A stretch of 61,401 nucleotides of DNA, taken from Austwickia sp. TVS 96-490-7B. GTDB lineage: Bacteria > Actinomycetota > Actinomycetes > Actinomycetales > Dermatophilaceae. A model generated the notes under the pieces. That model did not search any database, was not told where the DNA came from, and saw nothing but the letters and a program-made list of their open reading frames with translations. The translations under genes were made by a program, and so were the position numbers. The stretch lies in NCBI RefSeq assembly GCF_019331795.1, contig NZ_JAHPZL010000008.1, positions 279,104 through 340,504 on the forward strand. The letters are read 5' to 3'. Below, piece after piece: positions 52,170 to 61,269 of this stretch (its first letter is position 1; each line of letters begins with the position of its first letter).

Positions 52170-52904
52170 TCAGCGCAACGGCAGCAACGCCTCGACTGCG
52201 GCGACCGACTCCTCAAACGTCAGCTCAGAGGTGTCCACCACCACCACACCCGGTGCTGCTTCGGTGAACTCAGCGACTGTCGCATCGTCGCGATCCCGAC
52301 GCACCACCTCGTCTCGCACCTGCTCGACCATCCCATCACCGGCCTGACCATGCAGCTGCAAGGACCTTCGGCGTAGCCGAGCAGCCTCACTGGCCACCAG
52401 CAGCACCCGGACCTCAGCCTGTGGTGCCACCACCGTGGTGATATCCCGCCCCTCCGCGACAATCCCTGCACCAGCTGCCCCCCGGGCGATGTACTCCCGT
52501 TGCAGATCAATGAGGCGCTCCCGCACCGCGAGGTTGGTGGCGACCTGGGAGACCTGCGCTGAGATGGCGGAGTCGCGCACCTCCTCCCCCACGTCCACAC
52601 CGTCCAACAGCACCGACGGTGCCTGCGGGTCGGTGCCCATCACCAAGGGGACTCGTCGGGCAGCCTCAGCGACCGCCGCAGCGTCTTCCAGAGCGATGCC
52701 CTGCCGCAGACACCACAGGGTCACCGCGCGATACATCGCCCCGGTGTCCAGATAAGACAGGCCATAACGGGCGGCGACCTGCCGGGACACACTCGATTTG
52801 CCCGACCCCGACGGCCCGTCCACGGCCACCACCAGACCTGGGACAGACGGCGTACCGACGGGGTCAGCGGAAGCAGCGGGCTGGGAGGAATGAGTCGCGG
52901 TCAC
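52170..52904 (-). CDS. cmk: Cytidylate kinase
   Basis: 244 residues. Walker A is DGPSGSGKSSVSRQ near residues 29-42, followed by LSYLDTGAMYRAVTLW, the CMP-binding region around IVAEGRDITTVV, and the LID-type arginines (RLRRRSLQL). It phosphorylates CMP and dCMP with ATP. A Thr/Ala-rich N-terminus of about 22 residues precedes the core. It sits between tyrA (109 bp upstream) and der, in a long co-directional block. Confidence 0.95.
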   Translation of the reverse strand: MTATHSSQPAASADPVGTPSVPGLVVAVDGPSGSGKSSVSRQVAARYGLSYLDTGAMYRAVTLWCLRQGIALEDAAAVAEAARRVPLVMGTDPQAPSVLLDGVDVGEEVRDSAISAQVSQVATNLAVRERLIDLQREYIARGAAGAGIVAEGRDITTVVAPQAEVRVLLVASEAARLRRRSLQLHGQAGDGMVEQVRDEVVRRDRDDATVAEFTEAAPGVVVVDTSELTFEESVAAVEALLPLR

Positions 52905-53013
52905 GAGGCCAGAGACTAGCCTCGATCCCGGCGATTTTTCTAACGTCTGGCGACGAGCACGGTCCCTGCTGGCGCTGACCGCTCTCAGGCTTCGATCACA
53001 TCAGAAACACTGG

Positions 53014-54141
53014 TCACACATGCACTTTCCACCCCAGCGCTATGAGCGCTTGGGCCAACGACTCCACCACTGCAGGGACCACCAGCAGCTCAACGACTCC
53101 CACCTCGCGTCCCAGATCGTGCTCCAACCGCAGGTCTTCCAGGTTGACCCCTGCCTCCCCCACGTCGGTGAGCAGCCGGGCGATCCGTCCAGGCTCATCC
53201 GGCACCACCACTGTCACCACGCCATATCGCGTCGGAGCTGCGCCATGCTTGCCGGGAATCCGAGCTCGCCCCGCCTGACCGGCCGCCACCGTGCGCGCTA
53301 ACACCGCGCGCGCTCCCGCAGCTTCACCTGAGGAAGCCAGCTCATGCAATGCCGCCACCACCTCTCCCAGGTCCTGCTGCAGCGCCACCAACACCTGTGA
53401 CACCGACTCCGCATTTCCAGCCAGGATCTGGGTCCACAACACCGGGTCGCTCTCCGCGATCCGGGTGACATCGCGCACCCCTTGCCCTGCCAAAGACACT
53501 GCCTCAATGGGCAGATCACGCAATCTGGCCGCCACCAAACTCGCCGCGACCTGCGGAGCATGGCTCACTGCCGCCACCGCAGCGTCATGACAATCGGCAG
53601 CCATCCGCACCGGTGAAGCCCCTACCGCAGCGACCAGCCAGTCGACCATGAAGACCGCTGCCGCATCCGCACCATCTCGATCGGCGATCACCCACGGGCG
53701 GCCCACAAACAGGTCTTCGCGCGCCGCCACTGCGCCGCTGCGTTCCCGACCGGCCATGGGATGCGAGCCGACATATCTGTCCGCCGCGCCAGGATCAGCG
53801 CCACGGGCAGCCAGCTCCCGCTGCACCCCGGTGAGGATTTCTCCTTTCACGGAGGCCACGTCCGTGACCGTCGCCGATGGCCATGCCAGCAACTCGGTCG
53901 CCACCACAGCAGCGGTGACATCCGGGGGTGCCGCGACCACCACCAGATCAGGCATGGGGTCCGCCGGTCCAGCCACGCGTCCAGCACCAAGGTCGCTGGC
54001 CAGCGCCGCAGCTGTCGGCGACGGGTCGCTGAGCAGCACCGTCACTCCGGTGCGACTCAGCGCCAACCCGACACTCGCTCCGATCAGCCCAGCCCCCACC
54101 ACCCGTACCGTGCCCACGACCGGCGACGACGTCACGCTCAC
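53014..54141 (-). CDS. tyrA: Prephenate dehydrogenase with C-terminal ACT domain
   Basis: 375 residues. The NAD(P)-binding loop is VVGAGLIGASVGLAL (GxGxxG at 16-21). Other family marks are TDVASVKGEIL, the substrate-binding SHPMAGRERSGA and SHAPQVAASLVAAR. The last 75 residues (TVVVPDEPGRIARLLTDVGEAGVNLEDLRLEH) form an ACT domain expected to bind tyrosine as feedback inhibitor. The enzyme oxidatively decarboxylates prephenate to 4-hydroxyphenylpyruvate. Its start overlaps the stop of the pseudouridine synthase gene by 4 bp. Confidence 0.94.
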   Translation of the reverse strand: MSVTSSPVVGTVRVVGAGLIGASVGLALSRTGVTVLLSDPSPTAAALASDLGAGRVAGPADPMPDLVVVAAPPDVTAAVVATELLAWPSATVTDVASVKGEILTGVQRELAARGADPGAADRYVGSHPMAGRERSGAVAAREDLFVGRPWVIADRDGADAAAVFMVDWLVAAVGASPVRMAADCHDAAVAAVSHAPQVAASLVAARLRDLPIEAVSLAGQGVRDVTRIAESDPVLWTQILAGNAESVSQVLVALQQDLGEVVAALHELASSGEAAGARAVLARTVAAGQAGRARIPGKHGAAPTRYGVVTVVVPDEPGRIARLLTDVGEAGVNLEDLRLEHDLGREVGVVELLVVPAVVESLAQALIALGWKVHV

Positions 54142-55217
54142 AACCCAGCGGCCTGGTACAGCCCGGCGATCTCCTTGCCGTTCAACGGCCGTGTCCGCCC
54201 AGTCTTCAAGTCGCCCAACCGCACCGGTCCCACCTGCACCCGGGTCAACGTTTCCACTGGATGTCCCACAGCCTCCAATAAACGACGTACGACGTGCTTT
54301 TTGCCCTCGTGCAAGACCACCTCGACGACCGCTTTTCCGGGCAGGGAATCGATGAGCCGGAAGCTGTCCACGGCGACAACACCATCTTCGAGCGCGACCC
54401 CCGCACGCAACGTCCGGCCCACATCTCGCGCCACCGGACCAGGCACCGCTGCCACATATGTTTTCGGCACTCCGTACGACGGGTGTTGCAGTCGGTTTGC
54501 CAGCTCACCATCGTTGGTCAACAGCAACAATCCGTCTGTGTCGGCGTCCAATCGTCCGACGTGGAACAACCGTTCTGAGCGGTTTTGCACCAGATCACCG
54601 ATACAGGGGCGTCCCAGCTCATCGCTCATCGTGGACACCACCCCTAGCGGCTTGTTCAGCGCCAAATAGATGCGAGAGGCGTCCAACACGATCCGCTCGC
54701 CGTCGACGCGCACCGACTGACGGATCGGGTCGACCCGCACTCCCAGTTCTCGGATCACCTGTCCGTCGACCTCGACCCGACCTGCGCTGATCAGGAGTTC
54801 ACACGCCCGACGACTGCCCACTCCGGCGCCAGCCAACAACTTCTGCAACCGGATTCCGTCCGGGTCGTGGACATCCACCACCGGGACAGCCGGGCCACGC
54901 TGCGGCGCCCGCGGCGCTGACTGTCGTGGCGAACTCGCCGGGCCTCGCCGCGCCGATCCGCCTTGGCCGCGGGCCGGTCCAGCCGACGTACGACGACCTT
55001 TCCCCGCGGCTGCTCCCTTCCCGGCGGCAGCTCCTTTCCCAGCGGGATTACCCTTCCCCGATCCCGAACCGGACGAAGAACGGCCCTCCCCGGCCGGACG
55101 GCCGCCGCGACCCGCACCGGAACGACCAGCCCCAGACCGGCCATTCTCCGGACGACCTGACCGGCCACTCCCGCCGGGACGCCCTCGGCCCGATCCCGCA
55201 CTTCCTGCTCTCTTCAT
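54138..55217 (-). CDS. RluB/RsuA-type pseudouridine synthase with disordered Gly/Arg/Ser-rich N-terminus
   Basis: 359 residues. Residues 1-105 are low-complexity and basic (GRGRPGGSGRSGRPENGRSG and similar, with GKGAAAGKG repeats), likely disordered and RNA-binding. An S4 domain follows (IRLQKLLAGAGVGSRRACELLISAGRVEVDG), then the catalytic domain with GRLDADTDGLLLLTNDG (catalytic Asp in RLD). It converts uridine to pseudouridine in rRNA, typically 23S (RluB) in this genomic position. It overlaps scpB by 4 bp, as in many actinobacteria. Confidence 0.93.
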   Translation of the reverse strand: MKRAGSAGSGRGRPGGSGRSGRPENGRSGAGRSGAGRGGRPAGEGRSSSGSGSGKGNPAGKGAAAGKGAAAGKGRRTSAGPARGQGGSARRGPASSPRQSAPRAPQRGPAVPVVDVHDPDGIRLQKLLAGAGVGSRRACELLISAGRVEVDGQVIRELGVRVDPIRQSVRVDGERIVLDASRIYLALNKPLGVVSTMSDELGRPCIGDLVQNRSERLFHVGRLDADTDGLLLLTNDGELANRLQHPSYGVPKTYVAAVPGPVARDVGRTLRAGVALEDGVVAVDSFRLIDSLPGKAVVEVVLHEGKKHVVRRLLEAVGHPVETLTRVQVGPVRLGDLKTGRTRPLNGKEIAGLYQAAGL

Positions 55218-55834
55218 GTGCCGCCCTCTCGTGCGATCTCGTCAAGCATGTCCACGTCGGGCAGATAGGGCGCCAACGCAGGTAACTCGTCCAGCGAGGC
55301 GAGGCCCAGCCGGTCGAGGAAGAACTCAGTCGTGCCGTACACCACGGCCCCATGGTCAGGATCGGTCCCAACCTCCCGGATCAGACCACGAGTCAGCAAG
55401 GTACGCACCACGCCGTCAACATTGACGCCACGCACCGCACTCACCCGCGCCCGGGACACCGGCTGACGATAAGCAATCACGGCCAAGGTCTCCAAGGCGG
55501 CTTGTGACAACCGGGCCCGCTGACCGTCCATCACGAACCGCTCCACCACCTCGGCATACTCAAACCGGGAGTAAAAACGCCACCCCTGATCGACCTGCCG
55601 CAAATCGAAACCCCGCCGGTCACGGGCATATTCCTCCGCGAGATCCTGCAACAGTCGCTTCACCTGGGTCGCAGGCAGTCCCAGCACCTCCGCCAAGTCC
55701 CGCGCTCCCACCGGTTCTTCAACCACCATCAAGACCGCTTCCAAGGCAGCTCTCGGTCCCCCGGGCAGGTCCCACACATCCACGTCCGGACGGCGGCGCC
55801 CCTGCGTCGCACCGTTGACCTCATGCTCAGTCAC
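55214..55834 (-). CDS. scpB: Segregation and condensation protein B
   Basis: 206 residues. Two winged-helix domains with the ScpB marks: LEAVLMVVEEPVGARDLAEVLGLPATQVKRLLQDL, then RFVMDGQRARLSQAALETLAVIAYRQPVSRARVSAVRGVNVDGVVRTLLTRGLI (the 'AYRQPVSR..V..VRGVN' motif). It dimerises and binds ScpA in the SMC complex. The gene overlaps both neighbours (8 bp with scpA, 4 bp with rluB). Confidence 0.96.
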   Translation of the reverse strand: MTEHEVNGATQGRRRPDVDVWDLPGGPRAALEAVLMVVEEPVGARDLAEVLGLPATQVKRLLQDLAEEYARDRRGFDLRQVDQGWRFYSRFEYAEVVERFVMDGQRARLSQAALETLAVIAYRQPVSRARVSAVRGVNVDGVVRTLLTRGLIREVGTDPDHGAVVYGTTEFFLDRLGLASLDELPALAPYLPDVDMLDEIAREGGT

Positions 55835-56741
55835 CAGGAATCAGACCTTCCTCTGCGTCGACTGTGTCGTCGTACTCCCGCCCCAACCGGTGCGACAACA
55901 CCTCGTCCACGTGCTGACCACCGATCCATTGCACCGTCAACGCGCCTAACGCTTCTCCCTGCTCAAATACGACCGCGCCATCTCGGAAAAGTTCTAACAC
56001 CACTAAGAAACGAGCCACCACCACCAGGGTGCTCTCCGCATCTCGGACCAGCTCGACAAATGTCGACGCTCCCACGCGACGTAACATCCCAATCAGGATC
56101 ACGGATTGCTCCTGCACGCTCACCCGCGCCGCATGAAGGTGCTCCACCTGCACCGTCGGTGGCATCTTCGGCGTCATCGCCACCGCTGCGGTCCGCGCAA
56201 AGGCCTCCGGTTCCGCCCGCCACGTCAGCTCCGGCAACAGTGCAGCAAAACGCTGCTCCAACCCTGCTTGCCGCGGGAAGATCCGCCCCACCCCAGACAT
56301 GCGCTCCGCAAACACCGCGGAAACGTCCTTGAACGCTCGATATTGCAACAGACGGGCAAAGAGCAGGTCCCGAGCCTCAATCAGCTCCAGGTCCTCGTCC
56401 TCCTCGCCCGTACGCGGCAACAACCTGGCAGCCTTCAACTCCAGCAAGGTCGCAGCGACCAGCAAAAACTCCGTGGTCTCCGAGAGATCCCACTCTTGGC
56501 TCTCCTGCTGCAACCGACGTAAATGCGCCATGAACTCGTCGGTGACCCGAGCCAGCGCGATCTCGGTGACATCTAGGTGATGCTGACCAATCAGTCCGAG
56601 TAGCAGGTCAAATGGCCCGTCAAACTGATCCAGGTGCACCTCAAACGGAGTGGCGGCACCACGTTTGGTGAGCACCCCACCGGGGACCACCGCACCTAAC
56701 GTGCCCCCCGCCGACCCCGAGGCAGCCGTCGACGCCCCCAC
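55827..56741 (-). CDS. scpA: Segregation and condensation protein A (kleisin)
   Basis: 304 residues, GTG start; the first 25 residues (GASTAASGSAGG) are not conserved, so a later start is possible. The kleisin N-terminal motif is FEVHLDQFDGPFDLLLGLIGQHHLDVTEIALARVTDEF, followed by ETTEFLLVAATLLELKAARLLP. The C-terminal winged helix reads LELFRDGAVVFEQGEALGALTV. It bridges SMC heads and ScpB for chromosome organisation. It follows parA in the same direction. Confidence 0.95.
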   Translation of the reverse strand: MGASTAASGSAGGTLGAVVPGGVLTKRGAATPFEVHLDQFDGPFDLLLGLIGQHHLDVTEIALARVTDEFMAHLRRLQQESQEWDLSETTEFLLVAATLLELKAARLLPRTGEEDEDLELIEARDLLFARLLQYRAFKDVSAVFAERMSGVGRIFPRQAGLEQRFAALLPELTWRAEPEAFARTAAVAMTPKMPPTVQVEHLHAARVSVQEQSVILIGMLRRVGASTFVELVRDAESTLVVVARFLVVLELFRDGAVVFEQGEALGALTVQWIGGQHVDEVLSHRLGREYDDTVDAEEGLIPGD

Positions 56742-56770
56742 CTCGGACGTGACAGCACCGGACGTGCTGT

Positions 56771-57700
56771 TCAGGCGGCACCCCCACGCGAGATGAGTTC
56801 TCGCGCCAACTGCTGATAGGACTCTGCTGCGCTGGTCCCTGGTGCATACGCCGTGATTGGCTCCGCCGCCAGCGTCGCATCTGGGAACTTCACCGTCCGG
56901 GTGATCACCGTGTGGAACACCTGGTCTTGGAAGTGATCGACAACGCTGCGCACCACTTCTCTGCTGTGCAGCGTCCGCCCGTCATACATGGTCGCTAGAA
57001 TCCCGTCGATCATCAGCCGCGGGTTGAGCCGATCACACACCTTGTCGATGGTCTCCACCAGCAAGGCCACCCCCCGCATCGCAAAAAACTCGCACTCCAA
57101 CGGGATGATCACGCCATGCGCGGAGGTCAACGCGTTCACCGTCAGCAAGCCGAGAGACGGTTGGCAATCAATGAGGACGACGTCGTACTCATCCAGGATG
57201 GGTCGCAACGCTCTGGCCAGCACCATCTCTCGGGCGACCTCACCGACGAGCTGTACTTCCGCCGCAGACAAGTCAATGTTGGCGGGGACGACATCCAAGT
57301 CGGGCATCTTGGTCGGCACGATGACATCGTGGATATCCAGCCCTGGCTCCACGAGCAGGTTGTAGATCGTCACATCCAGGTCATGCGCTCGGATGCCCAG
57401 TCCCACTGAAAGAGCGCCCTGGGGGTCGAAATCGACCAGAAGCACCCGGCGACCCACCTCGGCGAGCGCGGCTCCGAGGTTGATGGTGCTAGTGGTTTTG
57501 CCGACACCGCCTTTTTGGTTGCACATGGCGATGACTCGGGCGGGGCCATGGCTGTGCAGCGGTGGTGGCTCGGGGAAGCTGGGCATGGGTCGCCCAGTGG
57601 CTCCGATCTGTCCGACCGGAGTGGTTCCGGGGATCGTGGGGTGGTAGTCCGTCGTGTCGGGGTCGTCATCCACATCCCGGCTGCTCACCATCGGCGTCAC
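56771..57700 (-). CDS. parA: ParA family chromosome-partitioning ATPase
   Basis: 309 residues. A proline-rich N-terminus is followed by the deviant Walker A CNQKGGVGKTTSTIN (KGGVGKTT at 63-70), Walker A' VLLVDFDPQGALS, and Walker B VVLIDCQPSLG. These are Soj/ParA features. It lacks an adjacent parB, so it belongs to the second ParA found beside scpAB in actinobacteria rather than the origin-linked parAB. Role in segregation or SMC loading is inferred from context. Confidence 0.93.
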   Translation of the reverse strand: MTPMVSSRDVDDDPDTTDYHPTIPGTTPVGQIGATGRPMPSFPEPPPLHSHGPARVIAMCNQKGGVGKTTSTINLGAALAEVGRRVLLVDFDPQGALSVGLGIRAHDLDVTIYNLLVEPGLDIHDVIVPTKMPDLDVVPANIDLSAAEVQLVGEVAREMVLARALRPILDEYDVVLIDCQPSLGLLTVNALTSAHGVIIPLECEFFAMRGVALLVETIDKVCDRLNPRLMIDGILATMYDGRTLHSREVVRSVVDHFQDQVFHTVITRTVKFPDATLAAEPITAYAPGTSAAESYQQLARELISRGGAA

Positions 57701-57767
57701 TCGAAGCCCCTCCCGTCCTGGTGTCCGTTCGGCGTCGCGCAGATCGTCCGGACGAGGATATCAACGC

Positions 57768-58706
57768 TCAGCGGGCTCGTGGATGTGTCTGGGCGTAGAC
57801 CTCTCGCAGATGTTGCACCGTGACGAGGGTGTAAATCTGGGTGGTGGTCACTGAGGCGTGGCCGAGGAGTTCTTGGACGACCCGGACGTCAGCGCCTCCT
57901 TCGAGCATGTGAGTGGCAAAGGAATGCCGCAGGGTGTGCGGGCTGACACTCTGGCGGAGCCCGGCTCGGTCGGCGACATTTTGGAGGAGGGCCCAAGCGC
58001 TCTGTCGGGAGAGGCGGGCGCCGCGTTGATTGAGGAAGAGGGCAGGTCCGCCGGTTGTGCCGGCGGCGGCGAGGGTGGGTCGTCCGCGCACGAGGTACGC
58101 CGAGAGAGCGTCGCGACTGAACTGTCCGAGGGGCAGGATGCGCATCTTGCCGCCCTTGCCGTGGATACGGACGGTGCCGACGGTGATGTCGATGTCGTCG
58201 ATGTCCAGACCGACGGCTTCGCTGATGCGTGCGCCGCAGCCGTAGAGGAGTTCAAGGAGAGCTCGATCTCGTAGTGCCACCGGCGTGTCGCCGATGCTGG
58301 CTGCCGCGAGGAGCCGCTCGATCTCCGTGAGACCGATTGCTTTGGGAAGTCGTTGGGCGGGACGAGGTGGTGCGACGTCCTGTCCTGGGTCGTCGTCGGT
58401 GGCGCCTTCGGCGTGGAGGAATCGATGTAAGCCGCGGACGGCGACGAGACAGCGGGCGGCGGAGGCAGTGGACAGGGCAGGGCGGTCGTCGGCGCCTTCG
58501 CGCAGGTCCATCAGGAATGCGGTGACGGTGGTGGTGGTGACCCGTCTGAGGTCGGTGATCCCGGTGCGGAGCAGATAGTCGCGATAGCGTCTGAGGTCAC
58601 GTGCATAGGAGAGCAGGGTGTTGCGGGCGACGCCTCGTTCGACTCGAAGGTGGTCGAGCCAGGTGCGGATCCCTGCGTCCAGGGTGATCGTGTTGGCATT
58701 GCTCAC
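57768..58706 (-). CDS. xerD: Tyrosine recombinase XerD
   Basis: 312 residues. N-terminal SAM-like domain ([10 protein letters not shown]-type: [26 protein letters not shown]), catalytic domain with Arg160 ([12 protein letters not shown]), Lys184 (HGKGGKMR), His257 and Arg260 ([12 protein letters not shown]), His283 ([10 protein letters not shown]) and nucleophile Tyr292 (IYT). It resolves chromosome dimers at dif with XerC. Position next to parA-scpAB supports XerD over XerC or a phage integrase. Confidence 0.94.
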   Translation of the reverse strand: MSNANTITLDAGIRTWLDHLRVERGVARNTLLSYARDLRRYRDYLLRTGITDLRRVTTTTVTAFLMDLREGADDRPALSTASAARCLVAVRGLHRFLHAEGATDDDPGQDVAPPRPAQRLPKAIGLTEIERLLAAASIGDTPVALRDRALLELLYGCGARISEAVGLDIDDIDITVGTVRIHGKGGKMRILPLGQFSRDALSAYLVRGRPTLAAAGTTGGPALFLNQRGARLSRQSAWALLQNVADRAGLRQSVSPHTLRHSFATHMLEGGADVRVVQELLGHASVTTTQIYTLVTVQHLREVYAQTHPRAR

Positions 58707-58841
58707 GGGCGCTCCCTGGGTGTCCTCACTGTCTGGTCGGTCGTCCTGCTCCTGTTCGCATATCTACACGACGCAGCGGGCGGTGGGGGGCCGATCTGGC
58801 AGATCAGCCCCCACCACGGGCTTGCTATGACGTGATCTGTC

Positions 58842-60203
58842 TCACACCACTGGGGTGATGCGAGGTCGAAGATCCTCCGCTGGGGGCATCCACCGCTGCG
58901 GATCGGCATCCATCTGTTCCCCGGAACGGATGTCCTTCACCGAGTGGGACCACACCCCAGGTCGGGTGGCGTCTGCGGTCATAAACCACACGAAGGGAAT
59001 GCCCCGACGGTCAGCAAACTTGATCTGCTTCCCGAACTTCGCTGCCGACGGAGCCACCTCACAGGCCACGCCGCGCGAGCGAAGCCCGGCAGCGACCTGC
59101 ATCGCTGCCGCCCGGTCGTCTTCAGCAGCCAAAGACACCAACACCGCAGACGGCGTACGCCGACTGGCCTGCAATGTCGGCATCAACCTCGATACCAGTC
59201 GAGATACCCCAATCGAGATACCCACACCCGGATAGGTGGTGCGGCCGTCCGAGGCGAGAGCGTCATACCGTCCTCCCGAGCAGACTGACCCATAGGACTC
59301 CTGCCCGATGAGCTGAGTCTCATAGACCGTTCCGGTGTAATAGTCCAGACCGCGGGCGACTTTCAGGTCCGCGACGAGCAGCCCCGGAGCGTGCACCGCA
59401 GCGGCCTCCATCACCGCAGCCAATTGGGCCAATCCTTCGTCCAACACCGGGTGCTCCACCCCCAAGGCTCGGACCTGCTCCACGAACGACACATCCGAGG
59501 TGCAGATACCCGCCAGGTCGAGACACCGCTGCGCCTGTTCTGGGGTACGACCAGCCTCCACCAACATCGACTGACAAGTCGACACCCCGACCTTGTCGAC
59601 CTTGTCGACGATCCGCAAGACCGTGACCACGTCATCGGCAGGAATCCCCAACCCCAGGTAGAAACCCTCCGGGATACGACGGTTATTCACCTGAATCCGG
59701 AACGGACCCACCGGGAGGCGAGAGAACGCATCCGCGATCACCAACGGCAGCTCCACCTCGTAGTGGAACGGCAATTGCCCGACATCAACGATATCGATGT
59801 CAGCCTGAAGGAACTCTCGGAACCGGCCATCCTGCGGGCGCTCACCACGCCACACCTTTTGGATCTGGTACCGCCGGAACGGAAAAACCAGCTTGCCGGC
59901 GTTCTCCAGTACATACCGGGCAAATGGCACCGTCAGGTCAAAGTGCAGACCCAACTCCCCGTCACTATCTCCTCGGCCCTGCGCCCGGGCTGCCAAGCGG
60001 GTCACGCCGTAAATTTCCTTGTCAGCGTCACCACCCTTACCCAGCAGGCGATCCACCGGCTCCACGGCACGAGTCTCGATCGCCGCGAAACCATGCGATT
60101 CGAACGTCGCCCTGATCTCGTCCAGAAACACCTGCTCGACGACACGTTGCTCGGGCAGCCACTCAGGAAAACCAGACAGGGGGGTGATTTTTTGGGTACT
60201 CAT
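58842..60203 (-). CDS. hisS: Histidyl-tRNA synthetase
   Basis: 453 residues. Class II motifs: motif 1 region DEIRATFESHGFAAIETRAVEP; motif 2 RRYQIQKVWRGERPQDGRFREFLQ; the histidine-specific GLDYYTGTVYE and YGSVCSGGRYDAL; motif 3 GVGISIGVSRLV. An anticodon-binding domain ends the protein. It charges tRNA-His. The neighbourhood (MBL hydrolase and DUF349 upstream) is normal for actinobacteria. Confidence 0.96.
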   Translation of the reverse strand: MSTQKITPLSGFPEWLPEQRVVEQVFLDEIRATFESHGFAAIETRAVEPVDRLLGKGGDADKEIYGVTRLAARAQGRGDSDGELGLHFDLTVPFARYVLENAGKLVFPFRRYQIQKVWRGERPQDGRFREFLQADIDIVDVGQLPFHYEVELPLVIADAFSRLPVGPFRIQVNNRRIPEGFYLGLGIPADDVVTVLRIVDKVDKVGVSTCQSMLVEAGRTPEQAQRCLDLAGICTSDVSFVEQVRALGVEHPVLDEGLAQLAAVMEAAAVHAPGLLVADLKVARGLDYYTGTVYETQLIGQESYGSVCSGGRYDALASDGRTTYPGVGISIGVSRLVSRLMPTLQASRRTPSAVLVSLAAEDDRAAAMQVAAGLRSRGVACEVAPSAAKFGKQIKFADRRGIPFVWFMTADATRPGVWSHSVKDIRSGEQMDADPQRWMPPAEDLRPRITPVV

Positions 60204-60346
60204 CGGCGAAGTCCTCGTCGCTTGGTCACGTCCCGCGCCAGCAGCGGGACCAGGTCAATCAGGATGGACGGTGCAGGATCACCTTTCACCGCTGCTCCCT
60301 GCGATATGCCGACAACAGATCGGCGCGGTGGGGCAGCAGGACGTGA

Positions 60347-61045
60347 TCACAGACCGCGTAGGAACGGATTGGTGGCACGCTCCTGGGCGATGGTGGTCGC
60401 GGGGCCATGCCCGGGCAGGACGAGAGTGTCGTCCTGCTGGTTCAGCACCACCTCTCGCAGCGTGGTGCGCATCGAGGCATCAGATCCGCCAGGCAGGTCG
60501 GTGCGACCAATCCCCCCGGCAAACAACACGTCCCCGGAAAAAATCGTCGCCGACAACCCGCTATCTGGACCCATGGCCTGCGGAATGTCCTCGACACGGA
60601 ACAGCATCGACCCTGGAGTGTGCCCAGGAGCGTGGATCGCCTGCCAGGTCAAACCCGCCAGATCCACGGTGGCGCCGTCGGCGAACTCCACCACGTGCTG
60701 AGGCTCATGCCAGCCTGTCAACACCCCAAACTGCGCCTGCAACATCTCCAACAAATCAGAGCTCAGACCAGTTCGAGCATCCACCAAACGAGGTCGATCA
60801 GCGCCGTGGATATACGCCGATACTCCATGCGCATCACATACCGCAGGTGCAGAACCGGTGTGATCCAGATGGCCATGAGTGAGAAGCACCGCACCAGGGC
60901 GAAGCCCATGTTCTGTGCATACCTCACCCAGTCGCCCCATCACGTCAACGCCTGGATCGATGACCACACACTCCTGCCCCGCCGCGGGGGCCACCACGAA
61001 ACAGTTCGTGCCTAACGCCGCAGCAGGGAAACCGATGACCAACAC
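60347..61045 (-). CDS. MBL-fold metallo-hydrolase (glyoxalase II-like)
   Basis: 232 residues. The metal-binding motif is TLLTHGHLDHTGS (HxHxDH), with further ligands in HAPGHTPGSML and a late His in LPGHGP. FSGDVLFAGGIGR supplies the Asp. Such enzymes hydrolyse thioesters like S-lactoylglutathione or related thiols, and may act on mycothiol conjugates here; the substrate is not established. It sits upstream of hisS with the same orientation, as in Mycobacterium. Confidence 0.9.
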   Translation of the reverse strand: MLVIGFPAAALGTNCFVVAPAAGQECVVIDPGVDVMGRLGEVCTEHGLRPGAVLLTHGHLDHTGSAPAVCDAHGVSAYIHGADRPRLVDARTGLSSDLLEMLQAQFGVLTGWHEPQHVVEFADGATVDLAGLTWQAIHAPGHTPGSMLFRVEDIPQAMGPDSGLSATIFSGDVLFAGGIGRTDLPGGSDASMRTTLREVVLNQQDDTLVLPGHGPATTIAQERATNPFLRGL

Positions 61046-61269
61046 ACACCCAGCCTACCGGGGTCATCACCGCCGTCCCCTGACCCGCACGCCACCCCTT
61101 CACCACCGCCCCCACCCGAGGCCCATCAAGCCCGCAAAGCGACATCCCCGGCGGGTCTGCTCTCCACCTCGCCCAACTCACCGACTATCGTGTTTCCCAC
61201 GTCACATCTCGAACCGGGCCCGTGAACCATAGACACGGCCACCCGGTGTCCACCAGGAAGGCCCCAGTC

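Noticed and set aside
59391-60701. 436-codon plus-strand frame across hisS and the MBL gene
   Set aside because: It spans two well-supported genes and the gap between them; antisense artefact of GC-rich codon use.
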